NCBI RefSeq assembly: GCF_000384215.1
Contig: NZ_KB913032.1
Span: forward strand, 8,269,605-8,333,604
DNA length: 64,000 nt
Origin: Amycolatopsis alba DSM 44262
Lineage (GTDB): Bacteria > Actinomycetota > Actinomycetes > Mycobacteriales > Pseudonocardiaceae
Reading direction: 5' to 3'
Position numbers and translations under genes: made by a program. Shown one piece after another: positions 1-7,697 of the stretch. Position 1 is the first letter of the stretch; the number at the start of each line of letters is the position of its first letter. A model generated the notes under the pieces. It saw only the letters and a program-made list of their open reading frames with translations. It had not been told where the DNA came from and ran no database searches.

Positions 1-993
1 AATCGCCACCAGGACCGTGACGAGCGCGGTGATCGAGTAAAGCTGGGTCCTGGCACCCATCGCGGACGCCAGCGCGGTCCGGCTGCCACTCGAACTGACC
101 GGAAACCCGTGCAGAAGTCCCGAGGAGAGGTTTGACGCGGCCAGGGCACGCAGTTCACGATCGGCATCGACTCGATCGCCGTGCTCACCCGCGAAGGCAC
201 GGGCGGTCAGGACGTTGTCGGAGAAGCCGACGAGCGCGATCCCCACCGCGGGCAACAGCAGGTTCCACAGATCTGCTCCGTCCAACGCCGGAAGACCAGG
301 TACGGGTAGCGACTCCGGAATCGTTCCGATCACTCGGATTCCTTCTTCGGTCAGCGAAAAGCCGGCGACCACGGCGGCGGCCGCCAGTACCGCTGCCAAC
401 GGTCCGGGGAATCGCGGGAGCCAGCGCTGGAGCACCAGCAAGGAAGCCAGCACCAGACCGCCGAGGGCCAGGGTCGGCCAGTGCGGGTGCTCGATGTTCG
501 CGAGGAACGAGCGGAATTCCGCGATCATCCCGTCGCCCGTGACGGGGACACCGGTCAGCTTGCCCAGCTGGCTCACGATCATCAGCACCGCGATCCCGGC
601 CATGTAGCCGGTCAGCACCGGTTTCGACAGCAGATCCGCCAGCACGCCGAGCCTGGCCAGTCCGGCGAGCAGGCACAAGGCCCCGACCAAGAGGGCCAGC
701 ATGGCCGCGAGCGCGCCGTAGCGGAGAGGATCTCCCGCGGCGAACGGGCCCAGCGCGACGGCGGTCATCAACGCGGTCGTCGACTCCGGACCTACCGAAA
801 GCAGCCTCGACGATCCCAGCATCGCGTAGACGGCCAGAGGTCCTGCCACCGCCCACAGTCCGGCCTCCGGGGGCAGGCCCGCGACCTCCGCGTACGCCAT
901 GACCTGCGGTATCAGATACGCGGCGACCGTCGCTCCAGCCAGCAGGTCACCTCGGAGCCAGGAACGCCGATAACCTGTGAAGAAGAGCTTCAT
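1..993 (-). CDS. SulP-family anion transporter, N-terminal part (cut by window edge)
   Basis: Reading the reverse strand from the ATG at 993-991 gives an uninterrupted frame to the window edge, about 331 residues, starting MKLFFTGYRRSWLRGDLLAG. The hallmark SulP segment (MAYAEVAGLPPEAGLWA) and repeated hydrophobic stretches match the membrane domain of SulP sulfate/bicarbonate/dicarboxylate transporters. The C-terminal STAS domain would lie outside the window, so its presence is unknown. The start overlaps the stop of the upstream lycopene-cyclase relic by ATGA, suggesting former translational coupling. Substrate cannot be told from sequence. Confidence 0.9.
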   Translation of the reverse strand, partial: MKLFFTGYRRSWLRGDLLAGATVAAYLIPQVMAYAEVAGLPPEAGLWAVAGPLAVYAMLGSSRLLSVGPESTTALMTAVALGPFAAGDPLRYGALAAMLALLVGALCLLAGLARLGVLADLLSKPVLTGYMAGIAVLMIVSQLGKLTGVPVTGDGMIAEFRSFLANIEHPHWPTLALGGLVLASLLVLQRWLPRFPGPLAAVLAAAAVVAGFSLTEEGIRVIGTIPESLPVPGLPALDGADLWNLLLPAVGIALVGFSDNVLTARAFAGEHGDRVDADRELRALAASNLSSGLLHGFPVSSSGSRTALASAMGARTQLYSITALVTVLVAI

Positions 994-1679
994 CGATGTC
1001 TCCGGCGCATCGCGGAGTACAGCGAAGGCGGTAAGCGCGCGAACAGTTTCCCCTCCTGCGGCAGGGAATTCTCCTCGTCGAGGAAGTGCAGAACCTGTTC
1101 GGTCGAACAGGTTGGAAAGACCTGTTCGAGTAACGCAGGATCGCCGGCTACGGCATCCAGAAGGTTTTGGTCCCGATGGTGAGAATCGAGCCACGCCTGC
1201 GGTCTACAGCCCACGAAGCTCGCGGCACGGCTCTGGGAAGTACGGAAGTCGAAGAAGGTGGGCACGGCCGAGTCGAACGCCGGCTCGGCCGTGCGCACAT
1301 ACCAGCCGCGGAAGATGAGCCAGCCGTCGATCCGGACTGGACCGTGACGAAGAACGCTGTCGAACACCCGGTCGGCACGCAGGATCTCACCGTCCACAAT
1401 GGCTTCGACGCTCTGGCCCGCCTGCCGGATCTCGGTGACCCGCCCGCCGCGGAAGTGGACCTCGTCTCGTTTCGCGGCTTCCCTGGTGACCGCGGCCTCC
1501 AGATCGTCGCCGCGGACGAAGTGATACTTGTACCGGCCGAGACCGACGATCCCGTTGTCCACGACGACGATCGGCCCCAGAGACTCGGGCCGCGCCACCA
1601 GATGCGCCACGAGACGGAGGATCGTCATCGACCGAGTGCACAGCTTCGCGCGTCCACACACCAGTGACCAGAGACGCAC
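990..1679 (-). pseudogene. lycopene cyclase relic (CrtY/CrtL type), N-terminus and middle lost
   Basis: The 229-residue frame matches pieces of bacterial lycopene beta-cyclases: the region around FRGWYVRTAEPAFDS and FFDFRTSQ, and a C-terminal part with FLDEENSLPQEGKLFARLPP. Intact enzymes are near 380-400 residues. Here the N-terminal dinucleotide-binding motif (GxGxxG) is absent, and the segment normally between the DFRT motif and the C-terminal helix region is missing. Without the FAD site it cannot be active. Its stop overlaps the SulP start (ATGA). No other carotenoid genes are nearby, so it is a stranded remnant. The family assignment rests on remembered motifs and is fairly secure. Confidence 0.65.
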
Positions 1680-1683
1680 CCGA

Positions 1684-1711
1684 GGTCCCTGGAATCCGGG
1701 ACCAACGGCAC
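1684..1711. promoter_or_regulatory. candidate dormancy-regulator box upstream of the stress-protein operon
   Basis: A dyad GGTCCC-N8-GGGACC spans 1684-1703, and its right half begins GGGAC-CAAC-GGCAC (1698-1711). The latter resembles the DosR/DevR consensus GGGACT-WW-AGTCCC at 10 of 14 positions. It lies 65-90 bp before the stress-protein start. In GC-rich DNA such matches occur by chance, so this is suggestive only. Confidence 0.3.
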
Positions 1712-1775
1712 CGGACCGCGCGCGTCCGCCCGCTTAGCTTTGGCCTCGTAGCGTCGTGGCGAGCGGAAAGAGCCG

Positions 1776-2678
1776 ATGATGACCCGAACTCTCCGGCTGA
1801 CCGGGCCGATCGTGGTCGGCGCCGACGGATCCACCGGTGCTCAGGCGGCCGTCACCTGGGGTATTCAGGCCGCCGAACGGCACGAAACCTCCCTCGAACT
1901 GTGGCATGCACTCGGAATCCCCGACTACTACCTGGGCGGCGTCCCGCCGACCGATGACCTCTTGCGCAAGATCCGAACCCGAGGGGAGGCGATTCTCCGT
2001 GAAGCGGCCGACACCGCCGGACATGCCCACGGCCCCGCTCTCGAGACGCACATCGCCGACGACTCCGCGGCTCCCGCGCTGATCGAGACCTCGGGCACCG
2101 CCCGGATGATCGTCCTCGGTTCCACCGTGCACAGCCGGTTCACCTCGCTGTTCGGCGGCTCGGTGACGACCGCGCTCGCCGGGCACGCTCGTTGTCCCGT
2201 CGTGTCGGTGCGGGGCCGGACCTGGGATCTGCCAGCCGCTTGGCAGCGACCTGTCGTGGTCGGCGTCGACGGAAGCCCCTCCGCTGAACCCGCGATCGCG
2301 GCGGCCTTCGACGAGGCTTGCGCACGGGGTGCCGATCTGGTCGCGGTGCACGCGTGGGAAGACGTATCGGCTACCCGCTCCTTCGGCGATCCCGCGAGCA
2401 GGTACGGCTGGGGTTCGTTCACCGATTCCGCTCAACGGATGCTCACCCAGCAGGTGTCGATGTACCGCGACGGCTACCCCGACGTCGAGGTACACCAAGT
2501 CGTCGTGCACGACGAACCCCGTCAGGAGCTGCTGCGCTGGAGCGCCGAGGCACAACTGGTCGTGGTAGGCAGTCGAGGCCGCGGCGGGTTCAGTGGCCTC
2601 TTGCTCGGCTCGACCGGGCAGAGCCTGGTCCATCACGCGGCCTGCCCGGTGCTGATCGCCCGCACCGCGAAGTCATGA
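1776..2678 (+). CDS. tandem universal stress protein (two UspA domains)
   Basis: The 300-residue protein has two UspA folds, roughly residues 8-140 and 152-298. Each has the beta1 start (IVVGADGS and VVVGVDGS) and the ATP-binding G-x2-G-x9-G-(S/T) type loop, clearest in the second domain (VVVGSRGRGGFSGLLLGST). The length matches the mycobacterial two-domain Usp proteins of the DosR regulon. ATG 1776 follows a purine-rich gaaagag. It heads a run with the CBS-BON gene 16 bp downstream and the DoxX-type gene. Likely a cytosolic ATP-binding stress or dormancy protein; its biochemical role is not known from sequence. Confidence 0.9.
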   Translation: MMTRTLRLTGPIVVGADGSTGAQAAVTWGIQAAERHETSLELWHALGIPDYYLGGVPPTDDLLRKIRTRGEAILREAADTAGHAHGPALETHIADDSAAPALIETSGTARMIVLGSTVHSRFTSLFGGSVTTALAGHARCPVVSVRGRTWDLPAAWQRPVVVGVDGSPSAEPAIAAAFDEACARGADLVAVHAWEDVSATRSFGDPASRYGWGSFTDSAQRMLTQQVSMYRDGYPDVEVHQVVVHDEPRQELLRWSAEAQLVVVGSRGRGGFSGLLLGSTGQSLVHHAACPVLIARTAKS

Positions 2679-2694
2679 ACGAAGGAGCCCTCCC

Positions 2695-3360
2695 ATGTGC
2701 ACCACCGTTTCGGAGGTCATGACCTCCGACCCGATCGCGGTCGCGCCGGACGCCTGCTACAAGCAGATCGCCGCACTGATGACGACGCACCGGATCAGCG
2801 CGGTGCCCGTCGTCGACGACACCGGGATACCGATCGGAGTGGTCTCCGAAGCCGATCTCCTGGCCCGGTTCCGCGGCCCGCGGCCCGCCTTGCTCGCCGG
2901 TCGCCGCGCCAGAGACGAGTCACGCAAAGCAAAAGCCTTGATCGCCGGAGATCTGATGACCACCCCGGCCGTCACGATCGAAGCAGGCACCTCGCTCTCC
3001 GCTGCGGCGGCCCGGCTCGCCGAGAAGGCCGTTCGGCGGCTGTTCGTCGTCGAAGACGGAAGACTCGTCGGCGTCGTGTCACGCCGGGATCTGCTGTCCT
3101 CTTTCCGGCGCACCGACGAGGACATCCGTGGCGAAATCGAACGCGACGTCCTCGCCGGGGCGCTCAGAGTGGCTCCGGGAAAGGCATCCGTCACGGTCGT
3201 CGACGGTGTCGTGACGCTTCTCGGCAGGCTCGACAACCGCGGCGCGGTCGAACGCGCGGGTTCTCTCGCGAGAGAGGTACCTGGCGTGGTCACCATCCGG
3301 AATCGGCTGGATTTCGTCTGGGACGACGATGTCGTCCGGCCCGCTCACCTCGGTACCTGA
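2695..3360 (+). CDS. CBS-pair plus BON domain protein
   Basis: The protein has 221 residues. Two CBS motifs form a Bateman module (about 7-60 and 86-140; VSEVMTSDPIAVAP and AGDLMTTPAVTIEA starts, PVVDDTGIPIGVVSEADLL). A C-terminal BON domain follows at about 150-210, with the typical VTVVDGVVTLLGRLDN segment. CBS pairs bind adenine nucleotides and BON domains are associated with membranes or phospholipids, so a nucleotide- or redox-sensing role is plausible. ATG 2695 has a clear GAAGGAG site. It directly follows the Usp gene (16-bp gap), so the two are probably co-transcribed. The mycobacterial counterpart is the hypoxia-induced CBS protein Hrp1, which lacks BON. Confidence 0.9.
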   Translation: MCTTVSEVMTSDPIAVAPDACYKQIAALMTTHRISAVPVVDDTGIPIGVVSEADLLARFRGPRPALLAGRRARDESRKAKALIAGDLMTTPAVTIEAGTSLSAAAARLAEKAVRRLFVVEDGRLVGVVSRRDLLSSFRRTDEDIRGEIERDVLAGALRVAPGKASVTVVDGVVTLLGRLDNRGAVERAGSLAREVPGVVTIRNRLDFVWDDDVVRPAHLGT

Positions 3361-3385
3361 TCCGCGCCGCGCATCCTGGCGGACC

Positions 3386-3399
3386 GGGCCTTTCGGCCT
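3386..3399. promoter_or_regulatory. candidate dormancy-regulator box before the DoxX-type gene
   Basis: GGGCC-TTTC-GGCCT (3386-3399) has the layout GGGMC-N4-GKCC(C) of DosR/OsdR-type sites and lies 67-80 bp before the DoxX start. Similar boxes occur at 1698, 6312 and 7533. No experimental support; judged on spacing and recurrence only. Confidence 0.35.
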
Positions 3400-3465
3400 C
3401 AGAGCCGTACACGGTGTCACAACGGAATCGAATCCACGACGAAGGCCCGAACCAAGGAGGATTCC

Positions 3466-4050
3466 ATGGCCACAACCGAAAGCGAGCACCGGCACAGCAT
3501 CCCCGGCCAGCATCCGGAAGCCCACGATCGACGATCGCCCGGAGCCTGGAGCCTCGCCGTGCTCCGTGTCGCCACCGGCCTGCTGTTCCTGTGGGCGTTC
3601 GCGGACAAGACCTTCGGTCTCGGCTACGCCACCACTTCCGGCAACGCCTGGATCAACGGCGGGTCGCCGACGAAGGGCTTCTTGAGCCGAGTCGACGTCG
3701 GCCCGTTCGCCGAGACCCTGCGTTCCTGGGGCGGGACCTGGTGGGCGGACTGGTTGTTCATGGTGGGCCTGTTCGGCATCGGCCTCGCCGTCACGCTGGG
3801 GGTGGGGCTGCGGATCTCCGCCGTGACCGGCACCGTGATGATGCTGCTGATGTGGATCGCGGAATGGCCGCCCGGCCGCACCGACGCCGCGGGCGCGCCG
3901 ACCATGTCCACGAACCCGGTCATCGACTACCACCTGATCTACGCGCTCGTGCTGATCGCGCTCGCCGCGACCGCCTCCGGGAACACCTGGGGTTTGGGAG
4001 AACGCTGGGCACGACTGTCCTTCGTGGACCGCAATCACTGGCTCAGCTGA
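3466..4050 (+). CDS. DoxX/DoxD-like membrane protein
   Basis: The protein has 194 residues: a hydrophilic N-terminus of about 28 residues, then four hydrophobic segments (around LAVLRVATGLLFLWAFADK, WWADWLFMVGLFGIGLAVTL, ISAVTGTVMMLLMWIAEW, YHLIYALVLIALAAT). This matches DoxX/DoxD-family proteins, quinone-linked membrane subunits in thiosulfate oxidation and oxidative-stress complexes. A strong AAGGAGG precedes ATG 3466. It is the last gene before a strong terminator and probably belongs to the stress island regulon. Substrate is not predictable. Confidence 0.85.
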   Translation: MATTESEHRHSIPGQHPEAHDRRSPGAWSLAVLRVATGLLFLWAFADKTFGLGYATTSGNAWINGGSPTKGFLSRVDVGPFAETLRSWGGTWWADWLFMVGLFGIGLAVTLGVGLRISAVTGTVMMLLMWIAEWPPGRTDAAGAPTMSTNPVIDYHLIYALVLIALAATASGNTWGLGERWARLSFVDRNHWLS

Positions 4051-4059
4051 CCCCTGCGG

Positions 4060-4095
4060 GCGTACCCCGGCGCCATTTCCAGTGCCGGGGTACGC
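4060..4095 (+). terminator. intrinsic terminator after the DoxX-type gene
   Basis: There is a perfect 12-bp inverted repeat, GCGTACCCCGGC at 4060-4071 and its complement at 4084-4095, with a 12-nt loop. A short CTTTG follows. It begins 10 bp after the DoxX-type stop codon. Confidence 0.8.
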
Positions 4096-4315
4096 CTTTG
4101 TCACATGCGGCGAAGATAACGATCGACAAGCGGGCGTTGCCGGACGAGCAGGTTGACCGCGCCCGGACGTGCAGCTCGCGATCACCGAATCGGCGATGGG
4201 CCACCCGGATACCGAAGCAAGCAGATCTTCACTGTACTTACGGGAAAGTCCTCCGCACACAAGCGGCGGACGGTGACCAAGTCGCCGTCCACCGGCAAGG
4301 CGTTTGTTCCGGCTG

Positions 4316-4891
4316 TCATGTCGAAGCCGGGTTCCGGTCGGCCAGTACGACGGCGACCACACCCGGCACCGTCCTGGCGAGTGCGTCGAGCACCCGTCGT
4401 TCGGCTTCGTCCCGGAACTCTCCGGATACGTGCACGCATCCGCCATCGACCTCGACAGTCCATTTCGGACGGTGCCCGGCGTAGTCGCTCATCAGGCTGT
4501 GCACCTGCGCGGCGATCGCGTCGTCGGGCCGGACGAGCGGGCGGAGCAGGTCGCGTCTGCTGACCACACCCACCAGGAAGCCCTCCTCGACGACCGGCAG
4601 GCAGCGCAGTCGGTCGGCGAGCATCCGCCTGCCGATCTCCGTGACCTCGGTGGAGGGCGTGATCACCTCGACCGGCACGGACATCAGCTCCCCGACCGTG
4701 ATCCCTTCGCCGCTGGCCCGGATTCCCCGCAGTGCGTCGAATTCGGTGAAGGTCCCCAAAACCCGGCCTTCGTCATCGACGACCGGCAAACCGGCGAAAC
4801 CCTTCTCGGTCAGCACGGCCACCGCTTCGCGAAGAGGTGTCGTGGGGGTGGTCGCCACCGCCGGGCTGGTCATGATCTCCGAAGCGCGCAT
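4316..4891 (-). CDS. CBS-pair plus BON domain protein (second copy)
   Basis: The 191-residue protein has the same architecture as the 2695-3360 gene: CBS motifs at about 2-55 and 65-125 (MRASEIMTSPAVATTPTTPL; VGELMSVPVEVITPSTEV; VVEEGFLVGVVSRRDLL), then a BON domain at about 125-185. It is diverged, so it is a paralogue rather than a recent duplication. It is the last gene of a minus-strand run: Acg-like protein, Usp, CBS-BON. Start ATG 4891 has AGGAGG just upstream. The 220 bp between it and the DoxX terminator hold no convincing gene. Confidence 0.9.
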   Translation of the reverse strand: MRASEIMTSPAVATTPTTPLREAVAVLTEKGFAGLPVVDDEGRVLGTFTEFDALRGIRASGEGITVGELMSVPVEVITPSTEVTEIGRRMLADRLRCLPVVEEGFLVGVVSRRDLLRPLVRPDDAIAAQVHSLMSDYAGHRPKWTVEVDGGCVHVSGEFRDEAERRVLDALARTVPGVVAVVLADRNPAST

Positions 4892-4966
4892 CGGAACCTC
4901 CTGGTGTTCGTTCTCTCTTCTCAGGCCGCGGGCCGGGCCTGCGCCATCCGCTGTCCCCGGATCCCG

Positions 4967-5473
4967 TCAGAGGATCGGACCCGGTTCGTACGAAATGGAG
5001 GCCAGGAGCCTGCCGAACCTGCCTTCCGGGGCCACGGCGGGTGGCGGGATCACCGTGACCGGACAGGTCGCGTGGTGCAGGGCGGTCTTGCAGACCGATC
5101 CGACCAGCAGTTCACGGATCTTTCCCGTGCCGTGGCTGCCCAGGACCAGCAACGCGGCGTTCTCAGACCGCTCGACCAGCGTGTCGCCGGGATCCCCCTG
5201 GGGGACGTCGTAGGTGATTTCGAGCCCTTTGTGGTCACCGAGGATCTTGGTGGTCGCCGCTTCCAAGGCCTTCAAGTGGACATCTGTCGCCTCGGCCACG
5301 GTCCGGTTCGCGGACGCGTCGTCCAACGCCGAATCGTGCACCCAGACGTTGACCACCTGCAGCGCGGCCCCCTGTCTGACCGCTTGACCGGCGGCCCAGC
5401 GCACCGCCGCGGCGGAACCCGCCGAACCGTCCAGGCCGACGACGATCCGGTTCTCCGGCGCGTTTTCCATCAT
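4967..5473 (-). CDS. universal stress protein (single UspA domain)
   Basis: The 168-residue protein begins with the UspA strand IVVGLDGSAGSAAAVRWA. It carries the nucleotide-binding loop LVLGSHGTGKIRELLVGS at about residues 109-127 and ends with the usual ATCPVTVIPP strand. A short extension of about 25 residues follows. Its ATG overlaps the stop of the upstream Acg-like gene (ATGA at 5470-5473), so the two are translationally coupled. The CBS-BON gene follows after 75 bp. It is likely an ATP-binding stress protein of the same regulon as the other island genes. Confidence 0.9.
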   Translation of the reverse strand: MMENAPENRIVVGLDGSAGSAAAVRWAAGQAVRQGAALQVVNVWVHDSALDDASANRTVAEATDVHLKALEAATTKILGDHKGLEITYDVPQGDPGDTLVERSENAALLVLGSHGTGKIRELLVGSVCKTALHHATCPVTVIPPPAVAPEGRFGRLLASISYEPGPIL

Positions 5474-6264
5474 GACGTACTTCCTTTCCTTACGGGTTTT
5501 TCCCGAGGTTCTTCGACCACGACCACCGTTTGAGGGAAGCCAACGGCGCGGCTGATGCCGGCGAGCGTCCCGCGGACCGACGGGGTGCCGAAAGGTTCAG
5601 TGAACGCGTTGCCCACCAAGCCGTACTCAGCTGCCGCGAGCACCAAGCGCTGCGCGACCAGGCCGGCCCGGACGAGCTGTTCCCGCGCTTCCGTCGCGGT
5701 GCCGACGAGGAACGCGACCCACGAGTCGTCCGAAGTCACTTTCCGGATGATCTGCCCGCCGACCCTGGGCAAGTCACGAACTTGTGAGGGGCGGAGCAGC
5801 CGGCTTCGGACACCTTCTGCCTCGCACCCCTTGCCGACCGTTCGCCCCCAAGCGGCCATCACAGACGGGGGCGGCTTGGTACACCGTCCGGACAGGGCGG
5901 CGAAACGGGCGAAATCCGCGGCGGTGGGCCGGATCCGACGCACGGATTTGAGTCTGGCCACCCGATCGAACCCGAGGGCGTCGGAAGTCAAGTCGCTCCA
6001 CGGCGCCCAGCCCAGCACCCGGACCGCACATTCGAGGTCGGCCAGTACCGCTCCGCAGGCGATCAGTCGCGCGCGTCCGCCCCGGTCCCTCGGCCAGTGC
6101 TTGTTCACCGGGCGTTCGTACAGGTCGAGCGAGTCCTCGTGGAATGAAAGTGTCCATGAGGCGCCGATCCACCCCTTCGACGCCTGGCGCGCCGCCGCCA
6201 CGAGGATCCTCTTCTCCTCCGTTGACCACACGTGCGCGGAGATCCCGCTGAGAGAAGTAGTCAT
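5470..6264 (-). CDS. Acg-like nitroreductase-family protein
   Basis: About 264 residues from ATG 6264; a GTG at 6282 is an alternative six codons upstream. The C-terminal part (AGLVAQRLVLAAAEYGLVGN, then PFGTPSVRGTLAGI and GFPQTVVVV) follows the pattern of the Acg branch of the nitroreductase fold, known from DosR-regulated Rv2032. The N-terminal half is divergent, and the family's usual APSxHNxQPW opening is not recognisable, so FMN reduction may be lost; Acg proteins are thought to sequester flavin. Coupled by ATGA to the Usp gene. Family placement is moderate. Confidence 0.6.
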   Translation of the reverse strand: MTTSLSGISAHVWSTEEKRILVAAARQASKGWIGASWTLSFHEDSLDLYERPVNKHWPRDRGGRARLIACGAVLADLECAVRVLGWAPWSDLTSDALGFDRVARLKSVRRIRPTAADFARFAALSGRCTKPPPSVMAAWGRTVGKGCEAEGVRSRLLRPSQVRDLPRVGGQIIRKVTSDDSWVAFLVGTATEAREQLVRAGLVAQRLVLAAAEYGLVGNAFTEPFGTPSVRGTLAGISRAVGFPQTVVVVEEPREKPVRKGSTS

Positions 6265-6291
6265 CGCCGCTCTACCACCCACCCTGCGACA

Positions 6292-6660
6292 TCAGTGTGC
6301 CGGTCGTGGGCGGGCCCTGGGTTCGGCAACGCGGCCGTGGCAATCGTCGACCGGGTGAGGGGCATCGTGCTTCACCTGCCTTTCGCAGGATTCAGCGTCT
6401 CGCGTACGGAGAGAGCGCGGCAGTGGCCGTTGGCCCGGCGTGCCGGGACCTTCGGCACCGCTAGCGGGACGCGAACTCGCGCCATTCCTTTTGCCACAGG
6501 CCGGATCGGGCCCTGTCGAGCAGGATCCGGATACACCGTCGGGCGTCTCCAGGCACCATCGGCCTTCTTTCACCCTCAACGTCAGGCCGTTGTTCGGCAG
6601 ACGCAGGGAAGCCGTGTCGAAGTACACGGATTCGCGCGCGGTCTTGACGGTCGCGCTCAT
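6292..6660 (-). pseudogene. CYTH-domain protein fragment downstream of the polyphosphate kinase
   Basis: The first 40 residues contain the CYTH signature order: YFDT, then LxLxxxGLTLRVKEG and WCLETPDG. Afterwards the frame becomes Pro/Gly/Arg-rich and unlike any domain. Intact CYTH or CYTH-CHAD proteins are 200-500 residues and act on triphosphates or polyphosphate. The remaining acidic and basic tunnel residues are missing, so the product should be inactive. Its ATG overlaps the stop of the upstream PPK2 gene (ATGA), showing that a PPK2-CYTH operon once existed. The point of breakage lies near 6540. Confidence 0.6.
6312..6325. promoter_or_regulatory. candidate dormancy-regulator box before the Acg-like/Usp operon
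   Basis: GGGCC-CTGG-GTTCG at 6312-6325 lies about 48-60 bp upstream of the Acg-like start at 6264 and has the same half-site layout as the boxes at 1698, 3386 and 7533. The right half is a poor match. Low confidence by itself. Confidence 0.25.
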
Positions 6661-7475
6661 GGCCCTGTCTCCTTCAAGGTCGCCGCGTGATCGGGAACAT
6701 AGGTCTGCAACAGTCGGTCCGGACGGAGGTAGCCGTTCGACTCCGGACGTGCAGGGAGGAACACCTCCTCTTGAGGGACTTCGGAGTACGGCACGCTCGC
6801 CAGAAGATGTGCGATCATGTTCAGCCGTACACGCCGTTTTTCATCGCTTTCGACCACATACCAGGGAGATTCAGTGATGTCGGTATGCACGAACATGTCG
6901 CCCTTCGCCCGCGAGTAGTCCTCCCATTGCGTCACGGATCGCAGATCGATCGTGGAGAGCTTCCAGCGGCGCATCGGATCGTCGATCCGGCTTCGGAACC
7001 GCCGTTCCTGCTCGTCCCTGCTGACGGAGAACCAGTACTTGCGCAGGAGGATGCCGTCGTCGACAAGCAGCCGTTCGAAGATCGGGCACTGCTGAAGGAA
7101 CCGCCGATGTTCCTCAGGAGTGCAGAAACCCATCACCCGCTCGACCCCGGCGCGGTTGTACCAGCTGCGGTCGAACAGGACGATCTCCCCCGCCGCGGGC
7201 AAATGCTCGACGTAGCGCTGGAAGTACCATTGCGTCCGCTCCCGTTCGGTCGGCCCTGGCAGAGCCGCGATCCGCACCACGCGCGGGTTCAGGTGCTCGA
7301 TGACCCGTTTGATCGTGCTGCCTTTCCCCGCCGCGTCCCTGCCCTCGAACATCACGACCACCCGTGCGCGCTCGTGCCGGACCCACTCCTGGAGCTTGAC
7401 CAGTTCGGCCTGCAACCGCAGCAGTTCTCGGTCGTACACCGAGCGCGGGATTCGCGCCTTCTCCTTGCCCGCCAT
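6657..7475 (-). CDS. ppk2: polyphosphate kinase 2
   Basis: The 272-residue protein is of class I PPK2 size. The Walker A loop is EGRDAAGKGSTIKR (about 44-57) and the Walker B/lid region is FDRSWYNRAGVERVMGF (from about 101), followed by FSVSRDEQERRFRSR. PPK2 transfers phosphate between polyphosphate and nucleoside diphosphates in the cytosol. It is divergent from the Acg nitroreductase gene at 7698, with a possible shared regulatory box at 7533, and is followed by the broken CYTH gene. Polyphosphate metabolism fits a stress or dormancy island. Confidence 0.95.
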   Translation of the reverse strand: MAGKEKARIPRSVYDRELLRLQAELVKLQEWVRHERARVVVMFEGRDAAGKGSTIKRVIEHLNPRVVRIAALPGPTERERTQWYFQRYVEHLPAAGEIVLFDRSWYNRAGVERVMGFCTPEEHRRFLQQCPIFERLLVDDGILLRKYWFSVSRDEQERRFRSRIDDPMRRWKLSTIDLRSVTQWEDYSRAKGDMFVHTDITESPWYVVESDEKRRVRLNMIAHLLASVPYSEVPQEEVFLPARPESNGYLRPDRLLQTYVPDHAATLKETGP

Positions 7476-7532
7476 CCTTCGACGGTACGAACGGGAACGG
7501 AATCAGGATTCGGCCATACGTCGACAGCGGAG

Positions 7533-7546
7533 GGGCCTTTGGTCAT
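7533..7546. promoter_or_regulatory. candidate dormancy-regulator box between ppk2 and the Acg gene
   Basis: GGGCC-TTTG-GTCAT (7533-7546) matches the DosR-like layout; with the preceding G, 12 of 16 positions agree with the extended core SGGGACTWWAGTCCCS. It sits in the 222-bp divergent region between ppk2 (starts 7475) and the Acg gene (starts 7698), and could serve both. Confidence 0.35.
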
Positions 7547-7697
7547 GGCCGGTGAGAGACGTCTTCCTCCGCACCCGGCTGTCAGGAAAAGGCCGAAGGG
7601 CACGTGGCCCTGTCCCGCGCATCGGAGTCCTTCGGCTCTGCGATCGCGATACAGAGGTGGCAAACAATGAAGGCGGCCCGATCCGAGGAGGAAAGCG

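Noticed and set aside
4153..4315. Possible GNAT-like trace on the minus strand (DGDLVTVRRLCAEDFP)
   Set aside because: Only some 16 residues resemble an acetyltransferase start; no continuation in any frame.
4304..5533. 409-codon plus-strand open frame across the CBS-BON and Usp genes
   Set aside because: Antisense shadow of two clearly recognisable minus-strand genes; its translation is His/Arg/Gly-rich with no domain.
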